Of a stretch of 16,490 nucleotides of DNA, positions 6,849 to 13,311 are shown in pieces. The position numbers and the translations under genes were made by a program. The stretch comes from DATLBA01 sp035527275 (GTDB lineage: Bacteria > Planctomycetota > Phycisphaerae > FEN-1346): positions 1 to 16,490 of the forward strand of contig DATLBA010000105.1 in assembly GCA_035527275.1 (NCBI GenBank), in the 5' to 3' direction. Within the stretch, counting starts at the first letter, position 1; each line of letters opens with the position of its first letter. The notes beneath the pieces are model-generated. The model worked only from the letters and a program-made list of their open reading frames with translations, did no database searches and was not told the DNA's origin.

Positions 6849-7715
6849 ATGGGAGAGGTCAAGCGAGTGTCCAAAGGTGAGTATAAGGACCATTGCCTCT
6901 ATTGCTGGGGCGATCCGCGAACGCAGGATACTCTGATCTCCGGGCGGATCTTTGTTTGCAAGGACGAGGTGCGTTTCGAATCCGATGATCTCGTGCTGTC
7001 TTGGCCTTTCGCCAGAATCCGAGGAGTTTCATACGAGCCCACCCATCCTGTGGACATCGACGCTGTAGCCGGAGGAAGTGTTGACGTGGCGGGGGACATT
7101 GCGATTGCGCTCGCAATGGACCATATTCCGGATCCCGCGATCTCGATGCTTGTGGAGGATCCGGAAGGAATAGTGGTAGAAGGGTTCGATATCCGCCTTG
7201 TGTTCGACACGGAGTATCGGGCCAAGCTCGCGATGAAGCGGATCGAGTCCGCTTTGGATCCTCGATACTCCGGTTCGGAATCTGCACATGTGAGTACGCA
7301 GGCAGAAGAGCCTGCGTCTGGGTGGAGTCGCGTCGACCGCACCTTGCGTGATCTGCGAGCGCGCCTCCGGAAAGCGCGTACAGAAGACCAGTGTCAGGCG
7401 GTAGGCCTGCTTTGTCGTGAGATTCTCATATCACTTGCTCAGGCAGTCTATGACCCCGAAGTGCACAGGCCGATAGATGGGGTTCAGCCGAGCTCTACTG
7501 ACGCAGCACGCATGCTCGAGGCATATATTGCGACGGAACTAAAGGGGAAATCAAACGAAGCCGTACGTCGCCATACACGTGCTGCACTCAGTCTGGCCAA
7601 CGACCTCCAGCACCAGAGAACAGCTACAACCAGAGGGGCGGCGCTGTGCGCCGAGGCGACGGCTTCCCTCGTCAATCTCATTGCCATCCTTACTGGGTGG
7701 CATGGTGGGGCCTAG
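6849..7715 (+). CDS. Orphan two-domain protein with helical C-terminal domain
   Basis: A 288-residue soluble protein. Residues 1-135 are beta-rich (LISGRIFVCKDEVRFES, then LSWPFARIRGVSYEP), with the rhythm of a PH/GRAM-like barrel, and carry an early CLYC pair. Residues 140-160 are a polar linker. Residues 165-283 are helical, with AVGLLCREILISLAQAVYD, RMLEAYIATEL, LANDLQHQRTATTRGAALCA and a final hydrophobic helix. I recall the same C-terminal domain on diverse uncharacterised bacterial proteins; it feels HEPN-like, but no canonical RX4-6H motif is present. The ATG overlaps the core-like GTTAGAT. An alternative GTG at 6867, eight bases after GGGAGAGG, has the better ribosome site. The gene is followed by repeat-like sequence rather than an attC. 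Function unknown. Confidence 0.75.
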   Translation: MGEVKRVSKGEYKDHCLYCWGDPRTQDTLISGRIFVCKDEVRFESDDLVLSWPFARIRGVSYEPTHPVDIDAVAGGSVDVAGDIAIALAMDHIPDPAISMLVEDPEGIVVEGFDIRLVFDTEYRAKLAMKRIESALDPRYSGSESAHVSTQAEEPASGWSRVDRTLRDLRARLRKARTEDQCQAVGLLCREILISLAQAVYDPEVHRPIDGVQPSSTDAARMLEAYIATELKGKSNEAVRRHTRAALSLANDLQHQRTATTRGAALCAEATASLVNLIAILTGWHGGA

Positions 7716-8079
7716 CAGTGGCAACCGAAGGGAATTCGGGGGATACAATACTGATTTCGGTTTTCCGATTTTCGGCGACACCCATCCTGCTTTTCCCCCC
7801 GCCGCGCCGGAGCGCAGCGGAGACCCGCCGTAGCTCCGGAGTAGCCCGCCACCGGCGGGTAAACCTTGGCGAAGGCGGGCCGCATTCCACGTTCTCCCTC
7901 CCCCGTTTCCCCCTGCCATTTTGGCAGTCTGGGGCCGACGGACGCATGGAGCAGGGCCAATGGAAAGGGCGGAAGCACGCCTGCGGACGCATCATCGCAT
8001 CGGCATGCGTAGGGGATAAAAAGGGGGTCAAAAAGCGCCAATTGGGGGTAAATTCCGACCAAAAACTCAAAAAAAGTCG
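7716..8079. other. Gene-free spacer with repeat-like sequence
   Basis: No credible gene. GGGAATTCGGGGGATACAAT (7730-7749) resembles the conserved edge sequence that often lies beside REP-associated or IS200-like transposase genes; no transposase is present. Further on are the hairpins CCCGCC/GGCGGG (around 7847-7861) and CTGCCATTTTGGCAG (around 7914-7928). The short frames over this region overlap each other on both strands and look spurious. Confidence 0.45.
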
Positions 8080-8100
8080 AAAAAAGCGCTCGAAAGCGCC
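8080..8100 (-). terminator. Intrinsic terminator after the sigma factor gene
   Basis: On the minus strand GCGCT-TTCG-AGCGC forms a hairpin with a UUCG tetraloop (8086-8099), followed at once by six T (8080-8085) and further T-rich sequence. It lies about 167 bp past the sigma factor stop and would end the merR-flhG-fliA unit. Confidence 0.8.
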
Positions 8101-8266
8101 TTGCCCATCTTAACATCTCGGGCCCCGAACCCCCTTGGCGCCAGCGCCAGGCTCGATTCGGCCTCCAGAATCGGCCAAATCGGGCCAAATTCCACCCAAA
8201 ATTGCCCGCGGATATATGGCTTGCCGCCGATATGTGACCACACAAAACTGCGTCACCGGTCTGTGG

Positions 8267-9091
8267 TTACGCCGTCGTGGCGAGAAAATCATCTTCCCGG
8301 CCGCTCAGAATGGCTTGAAGGCGCTTGATAATGTCGGTGTGCATCTGGCTGACGCGGGACTCGGAGAGCCGCAGGGTGGCCCCGATCTCCTTCATGGTCA
8401 TTTCCTGGTAGTAGTAGAGGATGAGGATGAGGCGCTCGTTCTTCGAGAGGCCTTTGGTGATGAGGCACTTGAGGTCCTCTTCCTGGAGTTGTCGGAGAGG
8501 GTTTTCGGCCCTTGTGTTGGCCAGAAGGTCGCTTTCGCGGGTGTCGCGGCCGGAGTCGGACTCCTGAAAATGGCGGTCGATGCTGAACATGCCGACGGCG
8601 TTGGCCTCGCGGACCAGTTTTTCGCATTCTTTCTCCGAGAGGCCCATGAAGTCGGCCAATTCGTGGTTGGTGGGTTTGCGGCCGAATTTGCCTTCGAGTT
8701 TGTGGCGGCTCTGGGCGAGTTGGCTGGCCCGGTGCCGCACCAGACGCGGGACCCAGTCGGCGGTCCGGAGAGCATCGAGAATCGCCCCGCGGATGCGCGC
8801 AGCACAGTAGGTCTCGAACTTGACGCCGCGATCCAGGTCGAACATCTCGATGGCGTCGCGCAAGCCGTCGCACCCCGCCGAGATAAGGTCGTCGAGTTGG
8901 ACCTCGTCGGGCAACCTGGCGGCCAGGCGTTCGCTGTTGTACTTCACAAGGGGGAGATAATGTTCCATGAGGGTGTTTCGGAGGGTATCGGATCGGGTGC
9001 GGCGATATTCCTGCCAGGTGGCTGCGACCTCCTCCTCGCTCATGCGGACGCCTAGCTGCCAGGTTCGGACGCCGTCGGACGCGCGTGACAT
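8267..9091 (-). CDS. fliA: Sigma-28-like RNA polymerase sigma factor (FliA/WhiG family)
   Basis: A 274-residue sigma-70-family factor lacking region 1. Region 2 spans about 41-119 (LMEHYLPLVKYNSERLAARL, DDLISAGCDGLRDAIEMFD, KFETYCAARIRGAILDALRT), region 3 about 120-170, and region 4 about 210-262 with the helix-turn-helix MTMKEIGATLRLSESRVSQM. The DLISAG and RIRGAILDALR phrases are typical of FliA/WhiG factors, which direct polymerase to flagellar or related late genes. The first ATG (9091) is preferred because GGAAAGGGG lies about seven bases upstream; the Met at residue 17 has no ribosome site. The gene follows flhG by 151 bp on the same strand, which supports a flagellar role, although in Planctomycetota such factors can serve other regulons. 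No anti-sigma factor FlgM is visible here. Confidence 0.88.
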   Translation of the reverse strand: MSRASDGVRTWQLGVRMSEEEVAATWQEYRRTRSDTLRNTLMEHYLPLVKYNSERLAARLPDEVQLDDLISAGCDGLRDAIEMFDLDRGVKFETYCAARIRGAILDALRTADWVPRLVRHRASQLAQSRHKLEGKFGRKPTNHELADFMGLSEKECEKLVREANAVGMFSIDRHFQESDSGRDTRESDLLANTRAENPLRQLQEEDLKCLITKGLSKNERLILILYYYQEMTMKEIGATLRLSESRVSQMHTDIIKRLQAILSGREDDFLATTA

Positions 9092-9134
9092 GATTTGCCC
9101 CTTTCCTTACGACTTCCCCACGCGGGCGGGCCGG

Positions 9135-9152
9135 CCCCGATGTCCATCGGGG
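9135..9152. promoter_or_regulatory. Perfect palindrome between flhG and fliA
   Basis: CCCCGATGTCCATCGGGG: two 8-bp arms around two bases, 44 bp upstream of the sigma factor start. It could be an operator or a leader hairpin near the ribosome site; no T run follows, so it is not an intrinsic terminator. Confidence 0.45.
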
Positions 9153-9223
9153 ACCCTCGAATCGGGCGAACGCCCTCGGATGGGGATCCCCGGGCACCGC
9201 GGAGGAACGACCCGCAACCCGTG

Positions 9224-9231
9224 TTATCGGC
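9224..9231 (-). promoter_or_regulatory. Possible sigma-28 -10 element upstream of fliA
   Basis: On the minus strand GCCGATAA matches the classical sigma-28 -10 consensus exactly, 133 bp before the fliA start and just after the flhG stop. No TAAA-type -35 is found at the expected spacing (the sequence there is CCGGATAG), so this is only a suggestion of autoregulation. Confidence 0.35.
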
Positions 9232-9242
9232 AAAAATCTCCT

Positions 9243-10424
9243 CTATCCGGTCAGAAAAAGGTCCGCCAGCCGCCTGAAGAAACCAAATCGGGCCCTCGGT
9301 CGGACCTGAGAACTTTCCAGAAGCGCCTCTACCAGCCGCCGCACGCACCACGCCGCCTGCGAATGCGGATAGGCCAGAACGAGGGGTTCCTGCTTCTGGA
9401 CGGCGCGGCCGACGTGCCCGTCGCAAAAGACATATCCGAGGAGTTCGACAGGAATCCGTAGAAAGCGCCCCGCGGCGTCGCTCAGGCGCTTGTGAACGCG
9501 TTCGGCGTCGCGGCGATGGGTCACCATGTTCACGATGAGCCGCACCTGGCCGAGCGATTCGGCGCCAGTGGCGGCAGCGGCTTTGAGCGTCGCATAGGCG
9601 TCCATCATGGCGGGCGGCTCCGGCGTAGTGACCAGAATCAACTCGTCCGCCTGCCGTGCCACGTTTAGCACCCCCGGTCCCAGGCCCGCCGGCCCGTCGA
9701 AGAGGACGAAGTCGTGCCGCGTCTCGAGCGCCGAGAGATTCTCAAGGAAGGCTTCGCGGCGAGCGTCGCCGCGGCAGGCGATGCCTTCAATATGCGAAGC
9801 GCCGGGGATCCAGCGGATGCCGGCGACGCCTTCCTGGACGATTTCCTCAAGCGGCAGGCGTCCGGCAAGGACGTGGCCGAGGTCGCCGCGCGGTCGCTGA
9901 CCGAGAAGGAGGTCCACGTTCGCCAGGCCCAGGTCGGCATCCACCAGAAGGACACGCTGACCCGCCGCGGCCAGACCGATGGCAAGGTTGACGGCAAGGT
10001 TGGTCTTGCCGACGCCGCCTTTGCCGCTGACGAGCGCCAGCACGCGGGCCCGCGGCCGGATGTCCCGCAGAATCCGCTTGATGGGGCTGCTAAGTTGCCG
10101 CTGACTCGGCGCTCCGTGTCGCCACTGAACGCCGCCGGCGGCAACCGGCGCGGACTTGCCGGGCGCAGCAAGCGACGGCGCGCCGGTCGGACAGGTCGGC
10201 GGGGCCGCGCGATTCGCGCTCGTGCGTTCCGGCGGCGCAGCCGCCCCGAGGGCCGGCGAAGTTTCGGGCGTTGAGGCGGCAGCGTGTCCACGGGCCGCGC
10301 CGCTTATGCAGGGCAGGGCGGGTGTCCTGTGCCGCGCGGGGCGCAAGACGGTCGGCGCCTCGGCGCCGGACGCGAATGGGCGAAGGATCGCAGGCGCGCC
10401 GGCCGTGGGCTTTGCGTGTCTCAT
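9243..10424 (-). CDS. flhG: FlhG-like MinD/ParA-family ATPase
   Basis: A 393-residue protein. Residues 1 to about 110 are Ala/Pro-rich and probably disordered. The ATPase follows: deviant Walker A SGKGGVGKT (133-141), the VDADLGLANVDLLLG segment (161-175) characteristic of FlhG/FleN/YlxH, and Walker B FVLFDGPAGLG (about 239-249). In the family, FlhG sets flagellar number and position together with the GTPase FlhF and C-ring proteins. Its place directly before a FliA-like sigma factor supports this. FlhF is not next to it, and the N-terminal DQAxxLR-type FlhF-activating motif is not evident. The start is uncertain: ATG 10424 has only a weak AAGG upstream, and a shorter protein starting near the ATPase core is possible. 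The gene lies 135 bp after the MerR-type gene. Confidence 0.87.
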   Translation of the reverse strand: MRHAKPTAGAPAILRPFASGAEAPTVLRPARHRTPALPCISGAARGHAAASTPETSPALGAAAPPERTSANRAAPPTCPTGAPSLAAPGKSAPVAAGGVQWRHGAPSQRQLSSPIKRILRDIRPRARVLALVSGKGGVGKTNLAVNLAIGLAAAGQRVLLVDADLGLANVDLLLGQRPRGDLGHVLAGRLPLEEIVQEGVAGIRWIPGASHIEGIACRGDARREAFLENLSALETRHDFVLFDGPAGLGPGVLNVARQADELILVTTPEPPAMMDAYATLKAAAATGAESLGQVRLIVNMVTHRRDAERVHKRLSDAAGRFLRIPVELLGYVFCDGHVGRAVQKQEPLVLAYPHSQAAWCVRRLVEALLESSQVRPRARFGFFRRLADLFLTG

Positions 10425-10527
10425 GCTGTGGGTCGCCTTGCCAGAGACTGTCCGACGTTTTTCGGCTCGGCCCGGATGGGTTCCTCGTTGGGCGGCGATG
10501 TCCGGGCTTTGCCGTCGCTTTCGGTTT

Positions 10528-10547
10528 CCACGGGGCGCCGCCCGTGG
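10528..10547. promoter_or_regulatory. GC-rich dyad between merR-type gene and flhG
   Basis: CCACGGG and CCCGTGG (7-bp perfect arms, six-base loop) lie 13 bp after the MerR-type stop. It could stall or partly terminate transcription between the genes, or stabilise the mRNA. No T tract follows on either strand. Confidence 0.45.
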
Positions 10548-10559
10548 GCGTTGGGCTCC

Positions 10560-10994
10560 CTATCCTGTGTCCGTGCGGCGGTCTGCCTCGCCGGTCGGCG
10601 CAAACGCCGTCGCGCGCTTGCGCTCTTCGGTTTCGAGGACGCGGCGAATGTCCTGGAGCCGGTGCCTCGCTTTGAGCCGCTGGATGCGGTCGAGCGTGGC
10701 AAAGACGGTTTCGTCGTAGAGGCGATGGTCGCCCTGGGTTCGCGCGTGTTCGGTGATGAGGCCCATCGTCGTATAGTTATGGATGGTCTGGCGCGTGAGG
10801 CCGAAGTAGGCGGCGATCTCGCTGGTCCGGTAGAGCCGCTGCGGAAGGTCCATTCGGGCGAGAACCTCGTGCGGGTCCTCGGGGTGGATGGCGGCCAGGG
10901 CGCCGGTGACGTCGTGGCGCTTGTCGATGTCGGCCAGGACGGCGAGATACTTTCGCGTGCGGAACCTGGAGCCGCGCTGTGTCGGGTCAAGCAT
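10560..10994 (-). CDS. MerR-family-like transcriptional regulator
   Basis: A 144-residue protein. Residues 54-95 form a MerR-type winged helix: LYRTSEIAAYFGLTRQTIHNYTTMGLI, then DHRLYDETVFATLDRI. A helical stretch with basic residues (RLKARHRLQDIRRVLETEER, 106-125) may be the dimerisation helix. It is short, with no cysteine metal site, so the signal it senses is unknown. The extra 50 residues before the helix-turn-helix are unusual for MerR proteins, where it normally opens the protein. A weak GAGG lies ten bases before the ATG. It heads the flhG-fliA unit, so it may regulate motility genes; a dyad (11072-11090) upstream is a candidate binding site. Confidence 0.85.
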   Translation of the reverse strand: MLDPTQRGSRFRTRKYLAVLADIDKRHDVTGALAAIHPEDPHEVLARMDLPQRLYRTSEIAAYFGLTRQTIHNYTTMGLITEHARTQGDHRLYDETVFATLDRIQRLKARHRLQDIRRVLETEERKRATAFAPTGEADRRTDTG

Positions 10995-11071
10995 GGTCAG
11001 CCTCGCGTGCGGCGTCCGTCCGGGCCGCTTCCGGCTACAGCCACAAATGGGCGTTGAACGGCCTTGAGTGG

Positions 11072-11104
11072 TTTTGACATTCTGTCAAAATCCTTTTTTA
11101 AGGA
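11072..11104. promoter_or_regulatory. Twin dyads upstream of the MerR-type gene
   Basis: TTTTGACATTCTGTCAAAA (11072-11090) is a 7-bp perfect inverted repeat around ATTCT. TCCTTTTTTAAGGA (11091-11104) is a second, directly adjoining one. The first lies 78 bp before the MerR-type start and contains TTGACA on the minus strand, so it may combine a -35 element with a repressor or activator site. MerR proteins bind spaced dyads, which fits but is not proof. Confidence 0.5.
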
Positions 11105-11312
11105 TGATACGTCAAGAAAAATCCGGGGGTCAAGGGGAAAAATTTTTGGCCGCAGGAGGCCGCCCCAACATAGTGGGGCATCGGGCGCCAAAGCCCAATA
11201 TGTGGGGGAAGGGAGAGGGGAAATTTTTGATCCCTCGACTTCGCTCCCTTCGGCGTTGCTCAGAGCAAGCAGGACAAGTTTTCGATCTGCACGGCCAACG
11301 TCGAACAGCCGT

Positions 11313-11331
11313 TGCCGCGAAGCGGCTTTGG
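11313..11331. repeat. Second copy of a 19-bp hairpin repeat
   Basis: TGCCGCGAAGCGGCTTTGG is identical to 4942-4960. Its core GCCGC-GAA-GCGGC is a small hairpin. Both copies lie in gene-free spacers, which suggests a dispersed intergenic repeat. Confidence 0.6.
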
Positions 11332-11402
11332 CGCGGCCGATGCGGTCCTGCTTTTCGTGGCAGTAAGCGAGCCACAACGTTGCCTCGGCCGCGCGGCCCC
11401 TC

Positions 11403-12266
11403 TTACTCGGTTTGTTCGGCCCATTGCTTGATTATCGTCGGGATTTGAGATGCTTTTGAAAAGTCAGCATAGACCTTCATCAATATGTCAGTTTGAAGCG
11501 TTTGCAATGAGCCGTGTTTTAGAATGAGGGAAGGTCTTCCAAGCAGGTGAAGCATTCCGAGTTCATAAGCGATGTTGGGATTGAATTTCTCGTGTTTTTC
11601 TGGCCGGTCGAAGACCGCGATGCCTCGCGAACAGCAGAGAAGGCAGGCAACGGGATTGTAAAGATCGTCGGTTAGCTTGTGCTCGGACGCCAGTATCCCA
11701 GTAAGTTCCGCTGCTTTGAAAGCAGTTTTGATAGACTTGATGATTGAACTGTTTCGTTTTCGATAGCGGATCATGATGAATACGGATTTATCAAACGGGT
11801 GGTCGCGCAAAAATCTCTCGAATCGGCTGCGCCAACCAATAAGGGCGTTTGGAACCAGCGAGATGGGAAGATCGGGTATGCCCGGAATAAATAGTTCGTC
11901 CATATAACGGGTAGGGGGGGCAACTCGCTGAGTGGTGCTGGGCGGAAGATACATGACCAATCTATCTGAGAGTTGGATAGCTCGTCTAAGTCGCTTTTTA
12001 TATTCGGAGACAGGCTTGTATTTTGAGGCCAAACGTGCGAGGACTTCTACTTCTGCTCTTAGCTTTAGAAGTTCCCGTCTTGTTGACAGATAGGTTTTAA
12101 CCTCTGGTTCGACCACGGATGCCCAGGAACGGAAGAGGTTCCTAAATCGCTCGCGCAAGTTTTCATTGCGAAGGGTTTTCTTAGGAAGGGCGTTAACCAG
12201 ATCGCTCAGTGCAAGAAGCTCTGATTTGAACGCTTCGAGGCTGGACGCAATCACCGTTTTCCTCAT
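11403..12266 (-). CDS. TIR-like / deoxyribosyltransferase-like protein, candidate immune effector
   Basis: A 287-residue protein. Residues 1-110 are helical, with a coiled-coil-like stretch (TYLSTRRELLKLRAEVEVLA, 58-77). Residues 110-155 form a linker. Residues 158-282 have the pattern of TIR-like or nucleoside deoxyribosyltransferase-like Rossmann folds: a first strand SVFIMIRYRK, a long helix, a middle strand GIAVFD, and then FNPNIAYELGMLHLLGRPSLIL (228-249). In that motif E235 is in the place of the catalytic or substrate-binding glutamate, and a TDILMKVYADF segment follows. Related domains cleave NAD or nucleotides in anti-phage systems, but some only bind nucleotides. The ATG overlaps the preceding gene's stop (ATGA), so the two are translationally coupled. 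GC content is clearly lower than in the flanks. The fold assignment is by motif only; function is inferred. Confidence 0.72.
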   Translation of the reverse strand: MRKTVIASSLEAFKSELLALSDLVNALPKKTLRNENLRERFRNLFRSWASVVEPEVKTYLSTRRELLKLRAEVEVLARLASKYKPVSEYKKRLRRAIQLSDRLVMYLPPSTTQRVAPPTRYMDELFIPGIPDLPISLVPNALIGWRSRFERFLRDHPFDKSVFIMIRYRKRNSSIIKSIKTAFKAAELTGILASEHKLTDDLYNPVACLLCCSRGIAVFDRPEKHEKFNPNIAYELGMLHLLGRPSLILKHGSLQTLQTDILMKVYADFSKASQIPTIIKQWAEQTE

Positions 12267-12748
12267 TGCTGACTGAGCATTTCTTCAACCGCCGTCTCCC
12301 CATCAGATGTTAAGACAAAGGCCATTTTGTTTTCACGATCCCCGCCCGCCATTATTAAGCCTTTCTTGATGTTTTTGTTAATCGTATCGCTTGGGTTCGT
12401 CGGAGGCTGGCGCTTGGCGCTCTTTATCAAGTCGCGGACTTCCGCAGCGGTGAAGTTTTCTTGGTTTCGCATTTTCTCTAGGAAATATCCGGCTAGAAGA
12501 GCGCGGTCTACATCAGACCTTGGATTGCACTTGTTGAAGAATTGGGCCGGTGACAGGGTCTTTGCGGTCTTTGCGGCTGGGGCCGTGGGTTGAGCAGGTG
12601 TCTGATAAGGTGGTTGGACGGCGGTAGAGGTTTGCTTGATAAAGTCTGTTATTTTCTTTTCGACGAAAGCTCGCGGTCCGGTGACTTCGATTTCTGCATC
12701 CCCTATTCGAACTCGCATTGTGATGGGTTGACGTTGGGCTTTTGACAT
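12263..12748 (-). CDS. Winged-helix-like partner protein of the TIR-like gene
   Basis: A 161-residue protein with two parts and a Pro/Thr/Ala-rich linker (40-64). The N-terminus (MRVRIGDAEIEVTGPRAFVE, then KKITDFIK, residues 11-38) looks like two strands and a helix, a small module I have seen at the front of other uncharacterised proteins. The C-terminus (65-158) has winged-helix rhythm: ALLAGYFLEKMRNQENFTAA, EVRDLIKSAKRQPPTNPSDT, then a wing with FVLTSDGETAVEEML. The start is firm: AAGGAGG lies six bases before the ATG. The stop overlaps the downstream TIR-like start by four bases, so the two proteins are probably made in fixed proportion and act together, for example as sensor or regulator and effector. 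Function unknown. Confidence 0.75.
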   Translation of the reverse strand: MSKAQRQPITMRVRIGDAEIEVTGPRAFVEKKITDFIKQTSTAVQPPYQTPAQPTAPAAKTAKTLSPAQFFNKCNPRSDVDRALLAGYFLEKMRNQENFTAAEVRDLIKSAKRQPPTNPSDTINKNIKKGLIMAGGDRENKMAFVLTSDGETAVEEMLSQQ

Positions 12749-12777
12749 TTTAGCCTCCTTGAGTAGGGTTAAGCACA

Positions 12778-12804
12778 GTCTCTAGGCAGCCATAGATTAG
12801 AGAC
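12778..12804. promoter_or_regulatory. Leader dyad of the winged-helix/TIR-like operon
   Basis: GTCTCTA (12778-12784) and TAGAGAC (12798-12804) are perfect 7-bp arms around 13 bp, lying between the promoter and the ribosome site. It is either an operator, possibly for the winged-helix protein itself, or an mRNA hairpin in the 5' leader. Confidence 0.55.
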
Positions 12805-12827
12805 CAAACAGATGCCGCAAAGAAGAG

Positions 12828-12855
12828 AGTATATCACACGGGGCTAGGGCTGCAA
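12828..12855 (-). promoter_or_regulatory. Sigma-70-type promoter of the winged-helix/TIR-like operon
   Basis: On the minus strand TTGCAG (12850-12855) and TATACT (12828-12833) are separated by 16 bp, five of six matches to each consensus hexamer. The -10 is about 80 bp before the start codon, leaving a leader of roughly 70 bases with a dyad and a strong AAGGAGG site. Confidence 0.65.
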
Positions 12856-12900
12856 GGATTTTTTATCTGCCGAGGCTGGCTGGGGCACTATATTTGTTGG

Positions 12901-12929
12901 TTGACATAGCGGATCGCATAGGATCAAAT
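12901..12929 (+). promoter_or_regulatory. Candidate promoter of the orphan gene, with two GATC sites
   Basis: TTGACA (12901-12906), 17 bp, TCAAAT (12924-12929). Transcription would start near the ATG at 12936, so the message may be leaderless. GATC occurs at 12912-12915 in the spacer and 12922-12925 across the -10 edge, ten bases apart. Confidence 0.45.
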
Positions 12930-12935
12930 ACTGCG

Positions 12936-13304
12936 ATGGGACGGGTTGAGCAAACGTATTATTTGGTGCGGATTGCGGAGGCGCAGTTCGGGCCGCCTGT
13001 GGCAGTCGGGGACAGGCTGATTTACCGCGCCGAATCGCGAATCCCCTGGCTCGACCCCATCTTTGACCTTCCCCCCGGCACGGTTTGCGAGGTGTTGAAA
13101 ATCGATTACGATGAGGCCGTGGGCGAGCCGGACTTCGACCCCTGGGACAACCACTACCATTACTGGCTTCGGGGGATGGAAGAACACGGGGGCTTGAGCA
13201 CCACGGAAGTAGTTGCGCTGTTTGACCTGTCCGGGACGTATGAGGCTTTCGATTCGATTGCGCAACAGATTGTTGAGGTCGTTTCGGGGTGCCAGCCTGT
13301 TTGA
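12936..13304 (+). CDS. Small orphan acidic protein next to the restriction gene
   Basis: A 122-residue protein of unknown family. It is acidic and rich in aromatic and Pro/Asp residues: VGDRLIYRAESRIPWLDPIF, LPPGTVCEVLKIDYDEA, then EPDFDPWDNHYHYWLRGMEE, with a final helical segment. The first half resembles a small beta-barrel. No catalytic or DNA-binding motif is seen. I chose ATG 12936 because a TTGACA-type promoter would start transcription there; the frame also continues to a TTG at 12894, upstream of that promoter. It diverges from the winged-helix operon and converges on the restriction gene with only seven bases between stops, so it fits tightly into the island. It could be an accessory or inhibitor of its neighbours, but nothing in the sequence shows this. 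Confidence 0.6.
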   Translation: MGRVEQTYYLVRIAEAQFGPPVAVGDRLIYRAESRIPWLDPIFDLPPGTVCEVLKIDYDEAVGEPDFDPWDNHYHYWLRGMEEHGGLSTTEVVALFDLSGTYEAFDSIAQQIVEVVSGCQPV

Positions 13305-13311
13305 TAGCGCC

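Larger units (their letters stand above)
10995..11402. other. Spacer with hairpins and a shared repeat
   Basis: About 400 bp between the MerR-type gene and the TIR-like gene with no credible gene. It contains the two dyads at 11072-11104, the related sequences GGGGAAAAATTTTTGG (11139-11154) and GGGGAAATTTTTGATCCC (around 11217-11234), a hairpin GCCCC/GGGGC (11162-11179), and TGCCGCGAAGCGGCTTTGG (11313-11331), identical to 4942-4960. No T-tract terminator for the TIR-like operon is obvious. Confidence 0.5.

Noticed and set aside
6844..6850. GTTAGAT as the end of a full attC
   Set aside because: The core motif is good, but no AAC-type R'' box or clean paired L boxes were found in the 220 bp before it.
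8135..9055. 306-codon plus-strand frame
   Set aside because: Antisense shadow of the sigma factor gene.
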